DNA from: Brachynemurus nebulosus | Taxonomy: Eukaryota > Arthropoda > Insecta > Neuroptera > Myrmeleontidae | Assembly: GCA_035578155.1 (NCBI GenBank) | Contig: JAPWDM010000046.1 | Location: 1,817,472 to 1,881,471 of the forward strand | DNA length: 64,000 nucleotides | Reading direction: 5' to 3' | Shown: piece after piece, positions 12,657 to 21,375 of the stretch | Layout: every line of letters begins with the position of its first letter | Numbering within the stretch: position 1 is the first letter of the stretch | Notes under the pieces: model-generated | What the model was told of the DNA's origin: nothing | The model's input: the letters and a program-made list of their open reading frames with translations, nothing else | Databases searched by the model: none | Position numbers and translations under genes: made by a program

Positions 12657-12800
12657 CTTCTATGATTGTTTAAAAATTTATATATTTTTATCTGAAAATT
12701 TGTACAGGTTTTCCTCTAAATAAAAACACATTTTTTTTTATTTTTAATAAATTTATATAAAATATAAAATATATTTTTTACAATAATTTGAAAATAATAT

Positions 12801-13346
12801 TTAAATGTTATTACAATAATATTTGTATATGGATATAACATTTTCCATGGCACAAGTTGCTCCAAAATGTTGACCGCATCGAGGACTAGTGTATGTCGAT
12901 GTTATAATCCCCAACTTGGGTCAAATGGTCATTTCTTCAAAGTTCACGATGAGCGCCGATGGTAGTAGTCGTTTCAAATATTGCACTTTTTCTTCACCTT
13001 TCGTATAGATCGAGTTCCATGTAGTTCCATGATCGAGTTCCATACATCGAGTTCCATGTAGAGTGTTTATTAAAATGTATTGTAGCTCCTCGTATTCAAT
13101 ATGTCCATCCATCCAGGAGAACCCATGATGATTTTTCCGCAACCAACGAGCTGTGCGCTGATCTTTTTCACTTAATCTACAAAACGGTATTGGTGATTTG
13201 AATATATAGTGTTGCAGTATATAATCTTCACCATAATTTTCTTTGGAAGAATCGAATTTCAACACAGCCAATTCCTTTATGTAGAATTTCCCATTTTCTG
13301 CACTTGGAAATCCTTGGGAGTCAACAATTGCCGCATCGGTCGTCAT
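12801..13346 (-). pseudogene. Conserved Polinton Cys/His protein, nonsense-truncated
   Basis: The ORF runs from ATG at 13346 to TGA at 12921-12923 (141 aa), but coding similarity continues in the same frame to TAA at 12801-12803. The second copy at 29,159-29,678 has a Cys codon where this copy has TGA, so the stop is secondary. The extension carries SPRCGQHFG and ATCAMENV, a Cys-His cluster seen in the same context in both copies. The N-terminal part begins MTTDAAIVDSQGF and includes FSWMDGHIEYEELQ. A small microduplication of GAGTTCCATG at about 13012-13060 inserts residues absent from the other copy. Function unknown. Confidence 0.7.
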
Positions 13347-13397
13347 TGTGTGAAGTCTCGAGCGAAACTGTTTGATTTAAAGTCGGACTACTGTGTT

Positions 13398-14603
13398 TTA
13401 TACATATTTTGTAACAATATTCGTCAATGGATTATATTGAACAACACGATCATGTAGTAGAAGACAGAATGCTGATGTATTCTCCGGCACCTCCTTCAAC
13501 GTTTTAAATTCAATTTGAATATCCACCGGTCCACTTTTCAATGATTCGTTTTGATGAGAGCAATCGACGAATATGATTGGCGCAATATTCTTGAATTGTG
13601 TTTTGCTTAAAAGCGGTTCATTCTTCTTACAATCATAATATGCTTGCTGAAACTTGCAGTACATGTGATATGCTACTGCATATTTATCATTATTGAAATC
13701 CAAATTCAAATCCATGTACGTGTATTTCGCAGAATTGAAATAAACTCTAACTTCAGAAAGTTCACAGTGACCCAAAACACTGGCATCTTTGTCTTTTTTA
13801 TTTCGTCGATCCGTTTGTAGAGCGAATATAATGTAACGTGGCTTCTCCAGCTGAGTCGATGGTTTCACCGTCCAAATGTTTTGTCTTGCTGTTGGAATCG
13901 TAGGTTGTATATGCATATCTCATGATCGAAAAGCAATTGTTATATCTTGACTATTTTCCACATATTTCAACAGCTTCAGTTTATGCTCATCTGTAACTGT
14001 AACGTGTGGAACCATCCATTGAATTTTATGTATATGGAAAGTGACGTCATCCGTTGGTGATATAACTGCATCGAGATCCGTCCGAACACGAGTCAGAATC
14101 AGCTGATGTTTTGCGTTGATAATAACTTTCTTGTAATGGCTAAGAAATCCAAATATCCGCGCCAATGGTAGACAGAAATTGAAGTAGCCTTTTTCCGTTA
14201 GTTTAATTGTTTTTTCCGGACACCATCCGGTGTTGTAGAGTAGTTTACTTTCATTTTAGTTTAATGCCAAATAATTGATTAATGTTGTTGTCGGTCCAGC
14301 ATACTTACATTGATCGAATTCCACATCATTCAGTTCATATCGTATTTCTTCAAACAGGTACGCCAATGAATTGTTGGATAATTCCGCTGTAATCGATATT
14401 GTTTTATCATTCTTCAACAATTGTCCTTCAACATACAGACAACTTTCGTGCGACAGCAGGATCAGATCTTGATTTTGAATACAGATTCGTATTTCGTCGC
14501 TCTTGACAAACGCATTCAGAAACGGCAAATAGCAGTGATACTTGATGTCTGAAATGCCCTCATCGAAATCGAATCCAGTATTGATGCTTAAAATGTTGCT
14601 CAT
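13398..14603 (-). pseudogene. Polinton major capsid protein (double jelly-roll), two stops
   Basis: A single frame of 401 codons from ATG at 14603 to the stop at 13398, interrupted by in-frame TAA at 14256-14258 and TGA at 13920-13922. Three open segments carry characteristic stretches: FDFDEGISDIKYHCYLP at the N-terminus, HIHKIQWMVPHVTV in the middle, and STQLEKPRYIIFALQT, YMDLNLDF and QNESLKSGPVDIQIEF near the C-terminus. These belong to the double-jelly-roll-like family that builds icosahedral shells in Polinton-related viruses. The start overlaps the preceding small ORF stop as ATGA. Confidence 0.8.
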
Positions 14604-14761
14604 TTTTTCTTCTTCAGCTTGAAACCCAGTTGTCGAAGAAATTGTTTGTTCTCATTTGGTAATGGCGGCAGTTGTCGTTTTCTTCTCACCGATCCGTTCA
14701 CCTCGGCAGCAAGCTGTAGACTGATCGGTTACATCACATTTTCGTCTTTAAATACCAACAT
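14600..14761 (-). pseudogene. Small basic Polinton ORF between penton and major capsid genes
   Basis: Begins ATG at 14761, one base after the penton stop codon, and ends with TGA at 14600-14602, which overlaps the capsid ATG at 14603. One in-frame TAA lies at codon 11 (14729-14731). The remaining about 42 codons encode a basic, proline-containing tail (VNGSVRRKRQLPPLPNENK, then QFLRQLGFKLKKKK). The exact fit to its neighbours makes it a likely former gene of the capsid block. Function unknown. Confidence 0.5.
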
Positions 14762-14762
14762 T

Positions 14763-15453
14763 TTACGCTGGCTTCAAATGCAACTTTATTGTTATCGTTT
14801 CGCCTCGAAAATTTACTAAAGTTCCGTCTTGATCCACAATTCGTAAAACTAGAGATGTTATCCGTCTCACGGTCACCGGCATATAAATAACTGTGTTCAA
14901 TGATTCGCTTATTTTATACCCAGGCTCAACTTGAATCGAAAACGAATAAATATTATGTGCTGGAACGTTGTTCAAGTAGCTGTTCGTTGTAATATTAGTT
15001 TCAATTTAAATCAGATTCACTTTCATGATATTCGTCGGTTTATCCGAATAGTGGTAATGACCAGCTGCAAGTTTTCGCTTGCTGAATCCCAGTAGTGAAC
15101 CAATTGTTCGTTCTTGATCGAAATGCATTGCTTCCGTACATTTTATTTCATTTTTTAACGTATCATTATTAGCACGAAGTATAAATTGTGGATTATCACC
15201 CGGTTTTCTCTTCTCTAGAATCCTGTCTTCTATTTGAGACTGCAGATCTTCCAGATCATAATTTCCGATAGGTATCTCCATGCATTTCACTTCTTCATCA
15301 CCGTAATGAAATAAATTTGTTTCGTCGATATTCGGCACTGCGTTGTATGTTTCAAACCAACCTGCATACGTAATCACGCAGTAAATCGATGGGCGGAAAA
15401 TATTCAGCCGTCAATATGGATGAGACACCACTTAGCGTTAGTGTGAACGCCAT
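14763..15453 (-). pseudogene. Polinton minor capsid (penton-like) protein, broken
   Basis: ATG at 15453 opens MAFTLTLSGVSS and continues to about DYVC, where a frameshift near 15,365-15,377 moves into the frame of ETYNAVPNIDETN. A TAA at 15006-15008 then interrupts in frame before IETNITTNSYLN. The C-terminal segment has GYKISESLNTVIYMPV, LRIVDQDGTLVNFRGE and a basic end. The gene lies between protease and major capsid, the expected place for the penton/minor capsid of Polintons. Total about 230 codons. Inactive as written because of two lesions. Confidence 0.75.
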
Positions 15454-15551
15454 GATGCTTAAGATATGAATGAGAGAAAATTCAATATTACATGAATATT
15501 TAAAGTATGGGCGAGAAATGAAACAAATTATTCATTAAAACAAAAAAATAT

Positions 15552-15928
15552 TTAATTAAAATAATTTATATTAGATAAAAATTCTAGACATAAATATCCG
15601 CAGTTATACTGATCGTAATTCTGATATCTATTATAATTATATTTAATATTATTATCATGTAAATGTTGCACAACTTCAGCAGGTGGTGGTAAATTCCCAT
15701 AACTATCGAAGTATTTCACGTTCTTGTTATCTTTAGCGTACGCTACCCAATGGCTTTCTGGTCCAGATGAATTATCCAAATTAACGACATCACCTTCCTT
15801 TCGCCTTGGAGGTTTCGGTAAATCATCTCTCATGAACACGCCACGAAAATTGGACAAATAATTGTTTCCAAACTGATAGATGTCGCGATCAGTTAATGGT
15901 CGATCGGGTAGCTCGCTTAGCGGTTTTT
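15552..15928 (-). CDS. Adenain-like cysteine protease
   Basis: An uninterrupted frame of about 125 codons covering the core of the adenovirus-protease family, which cleaves capsid precursors during particle maturation. The catalytic His is in SHWVAYAK, the acidic partner in KYFDSYGNL, and the Cys in YNCGYLCLEFL, in the right order and spacing. The frame is open upstream through PDRPLTDRDIYQFG to the end of the PLA2-like gene, but no ATG is present there. The start is therefore uncertain: start lost, non-AUG start, or overlap with the upstream gene. Confidence 0.75.
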
Positions 15929-16747
15929 TTATTCGATGTAAAGTCCCAAACCTCTTCTGTATAATTTCAAATAAAGTCCAGTGCCAGATTTGGATCCAAG
16001 AGCAATTGCTTCCATCTTCCTGTTATGACGTTGATTTTCATCCAACTGTTTCTTCGCCGTTTTATAAGCATTCACTGCTTTCGCAACACCAGCAGCATCT
16101 CCAACAAGTGATGCTACAGCGAAAAGGCCAGCAAATAGTGGAACTAGAAATGGTAAAATTCCACCAGCTTTTGGAATTGGAATGATTCTCGGTGTTGTAA
16201 ATTGACTATCCTTCTTCTTCTTGAAGATATTCCTTGCAACTTTCAGTGCAAATTTTATCGCATTTTTAATAGTTTTTGGTTTCTTTTTCTTCAGTATATT
16301 TCTCAAATCACGAACTCCAGCACCAAATATTAATTTCTGTCCTCTTTTGTTCTTCTTTGAATGACCCATTCCTAATTTTACTTTTGACTTCATCGCGTTC
16401 GTTACAGCCCAAGCAGCAGCTCGCTCGCCAAGATTTGCGTCCGAGGATTTAACTTGTTCCCACGCTTTATCAGCCAGAATTAAATCAGCTTTATGTCGAT
16501 ATTGAATATTTTTAAATTGTGAATAGGCGATGTCGTGTTCTTTGCATGCAGCATCCAATTTGTTGATACCCGGATCACCTCGTAGCAATCGCTCGCGCAG
16601 TCTAGTTCCTGGTTCACAATATTGATAGCCAGGTATATGAAGTTCCAATGGTAATTTGTTAATTATCCCGTTTACTATGCCACAGCCAGATCTTCTTGCA
16701 GCGATTGTCTTCTCACGATTAACTGCTAGTTGTTTCCACGTCGACAT
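15929..16747 (-). CDS. PLA2-domain virion protein of the Polinton
   Basis: Intact 272-aa ORF. Residues about 30-80 carry a parvovirus-type phospholipase A2 core: GYQYCEPGT (calcium loop), then DPGINKLDAACKEHDIAYS with the catalytic His-Asp. The middle is Lys-rich (KKKKPKTIKNAIKFALK). Near residue 195 comes a hydrophobic, Gly/Ala-rich stretch (ILPFLVPLFAGLFAVASLV) that could insert in membrane. The C-terminus is Gly/Tyr/Arg-rich. In viruses with this domain it helps particles breach endosomal membranes. First gene of the leftward virion block, divergent from the ATPase with 117 bp between. Confidence 0.8.
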   Translation of the reverse strand: MSTWKQLAVNREKTIAARRSGCGIVNGIINKLPLELHIPGYQYCEPGTRLRERLLRGDPGINKLDAACKEHDIAYSQFKNIQYRHKADLILADKAWEQVKSSDANLGERAAAWAVTNAMKSKVKLGMGHSKKNKRGQKLIFGAGVRDLRNILKKKKPKTIKNAIKFALKVARNIFKKKKDSQFTTPRIIPIPKAGGILPFLVPLFAGLFAVASLVGDAAGVAKAVNAYKTAKKQLDENQRHNRKMEAIALGSKSGTGLYLKLYRRGLGLYIE

Positions 16748-16864
16748 TTAAAAGTGAACTGAAGCAAAAGAACCCATGCTGTACTATTTATATGTTATAA
16801 ATATGCTAGAAATTTACTAAACTTTCTTAGTATGAGAAATAGTGTTATCTGATCAACATAAACG
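16748..16864. promoter_or_regulatory. Divergent intergenic region, likely two-way promoter
   Basis: 117 bp between the leftward PLA2-like gene and the rightward ATPase. It contains AT-rich TATTTATATG and TTATAAATATG at about 16,787-16,805. Promoter role is inferred from the divergent arrangement. Confidence 0.4.
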
Positions 16865-17575
16865 ATGTCTTCTTCATTCGTTAAACAACCGGAGACGCTG
16901 CCAATGGAAAATTTCCAGTTTTCGTCTGATGAAACTAATGTCAAGAAAAACGGTTCACTGTTGTCGACGAGTATTAGAGCAATCATTTGTGGTCCAAGTG
17001 GATGTGGCAAAACGTCACTGCTTCTGTCACTTATCCAGGATCTTAATGGCGTAGCATTTGAAAATATATACATCTATTCCAAATCATTACATCAGCCGAA
17101 ATATCAGCTCCTGAAACGAATCATTAAAGGTGTTAAAGGTTTGGGTTATTTTATATTCACCAATAACGATGATGTCATACCACCGAAAGAAGCACGACCA
17201 AATTTGCTGGTAATATTTGATGATGTATCTGCGCGGGAGAAAAAAGCTATAATAGAAGAATATTTTAGCCACTCTCGACACTACAATGATGATTGTTTCT
17301 ACTTGACGCAAATGTATACAGCAGCACCCAAGCATCATGTGCGGGACAACGTGAATCTTGTTGCAGTCTTCAAACAGGATGATCTCAACCTCAGACATAT
17401 CTATGATGATCACATTAATTCCGATATGTCGTTCAATCAATTGAAAGAATTATGCAGAGAGTGTTGGCGTGATAACTATGGATTTTTAACTATTTGCAAA
17501 GAAGATGATATACACAACGGAAGATATCGAAACAAGTTTGACTGCTTCTGGAAAGGATCAACATCGGGAAAATGA
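16865..17575 (+). CDS. FtsK/HerA-type genome packaging ATPase
   Basis: Intact 236-aa ORF. Walker A is GPSGCGKTS at about residue 44-52; Walker B is LLVIFDDVS at about residue 113-121. A polar Asn/Gln-rich segment follows (YLTQMYTAAPKHHVRDN, with a sensor-like TQ). This is the small A32-like ATPase family that pumps DNA into capsids of Polintons and related viruses. It is one of the two clearly intact genes of the element. A 300-bp repeat array follows it. Confidence 0.9.
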   Translation: MSSSFVKQPETLPMENFQFSSDETNVKKNGSLLSTSIRAIICGPSGCGKTSLLLSLIQDLNGVAFENIYIYSKSLHQPKYQLLKRIIKGVKGLGYFIFTNNDDVIPPKEARPNLLVIFDDVSAREKKAIIEEYFSHSRHYNDDCFYLTQMYTAAPKHHVRDNVNLVAVFKQDDLNLRHIYDDHINSDMSFNQLKELCRECWRDNYGFLTICKEDDIHNGRYRNKFDCFWKGSTSGK

Positions 17576-17577
17576 TA

Positions 17578-17826
17578 TAACCAGTTCTGAGCCGACCTGC
17601 CAACTGCTCACTTAGCCGTATACTGGTCCTATACTGGACCTTTACTGGTCCTAAGCTGGTCCTATATTGGTCCTGTACTGCTCCAAAGAGTTTCGAACTG
17701 ATTTTAGTAACCAGTTTAAGCAGTTCTGAACCGACCTGCTAACTGCTCACTTAACCGTATACTGGTCCTATACTGATCCTATACTGGTCCTATACTGGTC
17801 CTGTACTGGTTCTATAAATACAGCAG
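17578..17826. repeat. Minisatellite CTATACTGGTC inside Polinton, in two halves
   Basis: Two homologous halves offset by about 139 bp (cores CAGTTCTGAGCCGACCTGC at 17582 and CAGTTCTGAACCGACCTGC at 17721), each ending in several direct copies of an 11-mer near CTATACTGGTC. It lies between the ATPase and the next gene. No ORF. Confidence 0.85.
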
Positions 17827-17882
17827 TTATATGTGATAGAGCTTCAGTTTTTGGGAAATCGTTCTAGGAAGCAGTCATCGAG
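17813..17882 (+). promoter_or_regulatory. Candidate TATA promoter and 5' leader
   Basis: TATAAATA at 17813-17820 lies 62 bp before the ATG at 17883, leaving room for a start site near 17,845. The arrangement fits an RNA polymerase II promoter for the following gene; not proven. Confidence 0.45.
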
Positions 17883-18998
17883 ATGGATAAAAAGGCGACT
17901 AAAAAGAATATTATAAAAGCGACGAGCAATATTCGTAAAAAATTTAATGCTCTACGATCTGGAAAATTGGAGTCAAATATGTTGCTGCAAAGTACATTGG
18001 AACCAGTCAGTAATCCGCTTAAAGAAATAGCTACAAAGTTAAGTGATGATAAGAAGAAGAAACATCCTATTAAAGTGGAAACAAAAGAAGAAGAGACACA
18101 AGTATCGGATGCATTCACTCCTAAAATTAAAAAGAAAAAATTGGAAAAACAAACGGTAAACTACTATACTCTACCAACAAAGGGGGAAGATATTTCAACA
18201 CAAGATCTCCCAGAAGATATTTCAATACAAGAGCTCCCAGAAGATGTTTTTGAAGCATATCCAGAAGAAGAACAAAATGTATTTGAAACACCAAAATTCC
18301 TCGGATCAGCGCAAAGTGTTGCTCGAAAGCTGATGGCCACACCTGAAGATTTACCAAAAGAGTTTGGATCAATAGCAAGAAAATACTTACAACTATACCT
18401 TCAACCAAATAGCGGTATTGATGTAGTATATGGACCGTACAAAAAAGATGACGAATGGATGATTGGAAGTCAGCCGTTTCAAATATCTGGCAACGATATA
18501 ATAATTGGCGACATTATGTATGAAGGAACACCGGGATTATATGAATTGATTTTCATGAACACACCAAAAATTGGTTCATATCATACTAAAGATTTAAATG
18601 CGTGTAAACAAATTTTAAAGCAAACAAATGCGCACAGACGAAATTACAGTCCAAACGAACAAATAAAAGGCAGTTCCAGTTCTAAATACAAAAACATTAT
18701 TAGTCAATTGTTTCCAATCAGCTCCGCTAAAAAACAAATACCAAGAAAAATATATGACACAAGAAGTCGTGTCGGAGGTGCTCCAAAATCTGCTAGCGTC
18801 GGCGCTACTCCAAGATCGGGACATGGTTTGATGCAGCTCAATAATTTGAAAAAAGACTATATATACTGAGAAAATCCAAATGAACTGGTCAGTCGACTAC
18901 CATTACTAGTGGCGTCACAACAAGCTGGACACAGTGGTCATAATAACGAAATAATATCCATCATTGAAGAATTGAAAGGAGCAGATATCATTGAGTAA
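17883..18998 (+). pseudogene. Conserved Polinton protein, late nonsense codon
   Basis: The ORF runs to TGA at 18867-18869 (328 aa), and the same frame continues with plausible coding to TAA at 18996-18998, including PNELVSRLPLLVASQQAGH and an acidic helical end. The N-terminus is Lys-rich (MDKKATKKNIIKATSNIRK), the middle acidic with repeated QDLPEDIS/QELPEDV, and a folded domain follows from about residue 165 (IDVVYGPYKKDDEWMIG, GTPGLYELIF, LKQTNAH). I recognise this as a recurrent arthropod Polinton gene of unknown function, perhaps a virion or DNA-binding protein. The extension implies the TGA replaced a sense codon. Confidence 0.65.
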
Positions 18999-19000
18999 AA

Positions 19001-19306
19001 ATGGACAAATTCGGTCGGGCGCGTAACAGAAACATAACTATTGACAAATTCGGTCGGGTGCATGATAAAATTATTAAGAAGCAGTTTCTTAAAGACATTG
19101 GTTTGAAAATGACACAATGGGGGAACTAGGATTTCGGGAACAGGTGACTAACCAATATAAAGGATCCGACTGATGATCAAGATGTGGTGAATCTGAAATT
19201 TTTAAAGAGTTTTACAACAGAGAAACTTTCCGAATTAAGAGGAACAGTTGAAATTACTAAAACAAAGATTGAAAATGCCACACACCTGCTGACCCAGGCA
19301 GCATAA
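19001..19306 (+). pseudogene. Small Polinton ORF, broken
   Basis: Starts two bases after the previous extended frame. It begins MDKFGRARNRN with a second DKFGRVHDK, runs to FLKDIGLKMTQWGN, then has in-frame TAG and TGA, then resumes with DPTDDQDVVNLKFLKSF and a helical KLSELRG segment. Position and internal repeats suggest a small structural protein gene. Function unknown. Confidence 0.5.
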
Positions 19307-19407
19307 AATATGAATAAATCGAGAAATTTCCGCAACTAATCTTCGAATATCAAAGATTGAAGAACACCTTGAGAAAATATTGAAGCTTATTAAAGACGCC
19401 GAGAAGG

Positions 19408-20360
19408 ATGAGCAAAGCACGAGTGGTTCGTGAACTGCATAAACTAGCGCGAAAAAATTTTCGACGTAGATGTGTGATTGTAAAAGGAATTGACTATCTT
19501 TGGCAATGTGATTTAATGGAGATGGGTGCCTACCCTTCAGTGAATAAAAAATTCAATTATCTGTTGACAGCAATTGACGTGTTTTCAAAACATGCATGGG
19601 CGATACCTGTTAAAAATAAAACTGGAAAAGAAGTAACAGCCGCATTTGAATCGATACTTAAACAAGGACGGACGCCAAATAACTTGCAAACCAACGATGA
19701 TAAAGATTTTATAATCAGCTGTTTAAAACGTTCATGGATAAGTACAACATTAACCATTATTCAACATTTTCAACCAAAAAAGCGTCAGTGGTGGAGAGAT
19801 TTAATAGAACGCTGAAGACTGAAATGTGGAAGATGTTTAGTTACAATGGATCGTATCGATGGCTGGATATACTGGCCGATTTAATGGACAGTTACAATTC
19901 ACGAAAACATAGAACAATAAAAATGCGACCGCGTGATGTAACACCAAGCAAGGAGAAATTGCTCCTTTCAACTGTTTACAATCATATAAAAGTTATGGAT
20001 CTACCGAAATATGATGTTAGTGATGTAGTTCGCATTAGCAAGCATAAGTCTCAATTCGATAAAGGATATTTATCATCATGGACGACAGAACTTTTTAAAA
20101 TCAACAAGGTACGATTAACCAATCCAGTTACGTATCTGTTAGAAGATTATTATGGTAATCTGACCAAAGGTGGATTTTACCAGGACGAATTACAAAAAGT
20201 TAAATATCCAAATGTATATTTAGTGGAAAAAGTATTGAAAAAAAAGAAAGATAAAGTATACGCGAAGTGGCTCGGCTTCCCAAGTATTGATCACAAAGAC
20301 TTATATATACTTATCACGAAGATCCATAGCATCAAGAGATCGAGATATTTTTTATCCTGA
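19408..20360 (+). pseudogene. Polinton integrase with chromodomain, frameshifted
   Basis: Two overlapping frames (19408-19815 and 19734-20360) make one DDE integrase. The first Asp is in LWQCDLMEMG, the second in LQTNDDKDF, then a frameshift near 19,715-19,735, then the Glu in VVERFNRTLKTE. Downstream are the usual SYNSRKHRTIKMRPRDVTP segment and a chromodomain start, YLVEKVLKKKKDKVYAKWLGF, where the frame is lost again near 20,280. The N-terminal zinc-binding part is missing or replaced upstream of 19,408. The enzyme normally joins element ends to target DNA, giving 6-bp duplications as seen here. Confidence 0.8.
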
Positions 20361-20778
20361 AAAAATAACATCAACTATTGAATGGGGTTCATCTGTGGAA
20401 ACTTTTGATCATCTATTCATATTTACCTTTGATGAATCTGATCTTGAAGAAGACCGCCTAGATGAATTCGACACGCTGACATATTTTCTTACGTTGTGGA
20501 TGCGAAAAACGATAACATATGCTCGTCCGGACCTGCTGGATCATATATTGAAACTTGTGGAAGAATATGGTATTCCTCGATTGTATTTCAATCCAAAGTG
20601 CGTAGAAGAAGACGGTGAATTGTTGAAGTGGATCTTGCAGAACACTGAAAAATGCGAAACCAATCAATCAGCACTACTGGGCTGGGAAAGTGGTCCGGAT
20701 GCGGGAGCCTGGCCGTCGACAAACTTACAAGATTACTTAAATATATACAAAATTTTACAAATTAATTTTAACATTTAA
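20287..20778 (+). CDS. Unrecognised acidic ORF in the Polinton
   Basis: 163 codons with no stop, starting in the tail of the integrase. I recognise no domain. It is acidic and rich in aromatic residues, with stretches FDESDLEEDRLDEFDTL, RPDLLDHILKLVEEYGIP, CVEEDGELLKWILQ and SALLGWESGPDAGAWPS, the latter looking like a folded or conserved tail. The first Met may not be the real start; a later Met lies near 20,499. It may be an element gene, a captured fragment, or a decayed 3' exon. Confidence 0.4.
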   Translation: MITKTYIYLSRRSIASRDRDIFYPEKITSTIEWGSSVETFDHLFIFTFDESDLEEDRLDEFDTLTYFLTLWMRKTITYARPDLLDHILKLVEEYGIPRLYFNPKCVEEDGELLKWILQNTEKCETNQSALLGWESGPDAGAWPSTNLQDYLNIYKILQINFNI

Positions 20779-21373
20779 GGCTATACGAGCGTATTTGTTT
20801 CCGGGCAACTTGTTTTGGGGCGAGCAGGCGGAGGTAAAATTTTGAAAATTGTTAATATTTAACCATTTAGTTAAGAAACAAATGTGCTAACAAGAGTCGA
20901 AATATATGTTTACAATTTAAAATGTATTTTACCTCTTTTTTTATTATTTTATATATCCCCATTATCTGTCAAAAAGAAACCTAACAACAACACTTCAAAT
21001 AAGGGTAGTTTAATATAATTTAGTAGTTAGTAATATGTTCATCTTTTTTTATTAGGTATTTTTATTGTTAACTTTCATATAAATGTGTGGTAGGATTCTT
21101 AAAAACCGTAAGAACAACAGAAATTACACAATAATATTTTGATTTTACATAAAAAAATATTTTTAACATTGAAAACGTTTATGGGGACTTATTTCAAATT
21201 TCAAATGTAATCGTATTGTTAGGGTATTTCTACTAGTAATAGAAATTTAAAATTTAGTATATAAGTGTAGGTTTTGACCTAAAAGAACTTTAGAACAATT
21301 TTTGATTAATATTTGATAATTTGTATCCATTTTATGCAATATCATAAAAATGCATATATTTTGTGCAAATATA
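20779..21373. other. AT-rich Polinton interior without gene
   Basis: No ORF beyond chance, lying between the acidic ORF and the nested transposon. Confidence 0.5.
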
Positions 21374-21375
21374 TA

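Noticed and set aside
17087..17440. Minus-strand ORF opposite the ATPase
   Set aside because: Antisense shadow of a gene with clear Walker motifs on the plus strand.
18867..18869. TGA as a recoded sense codon in Polinton genes
   Set aside because: Insect nuclear code uses TGA as stop, TAA stops occur in the same element, and frameshifts elsewhere show ordinary decay.
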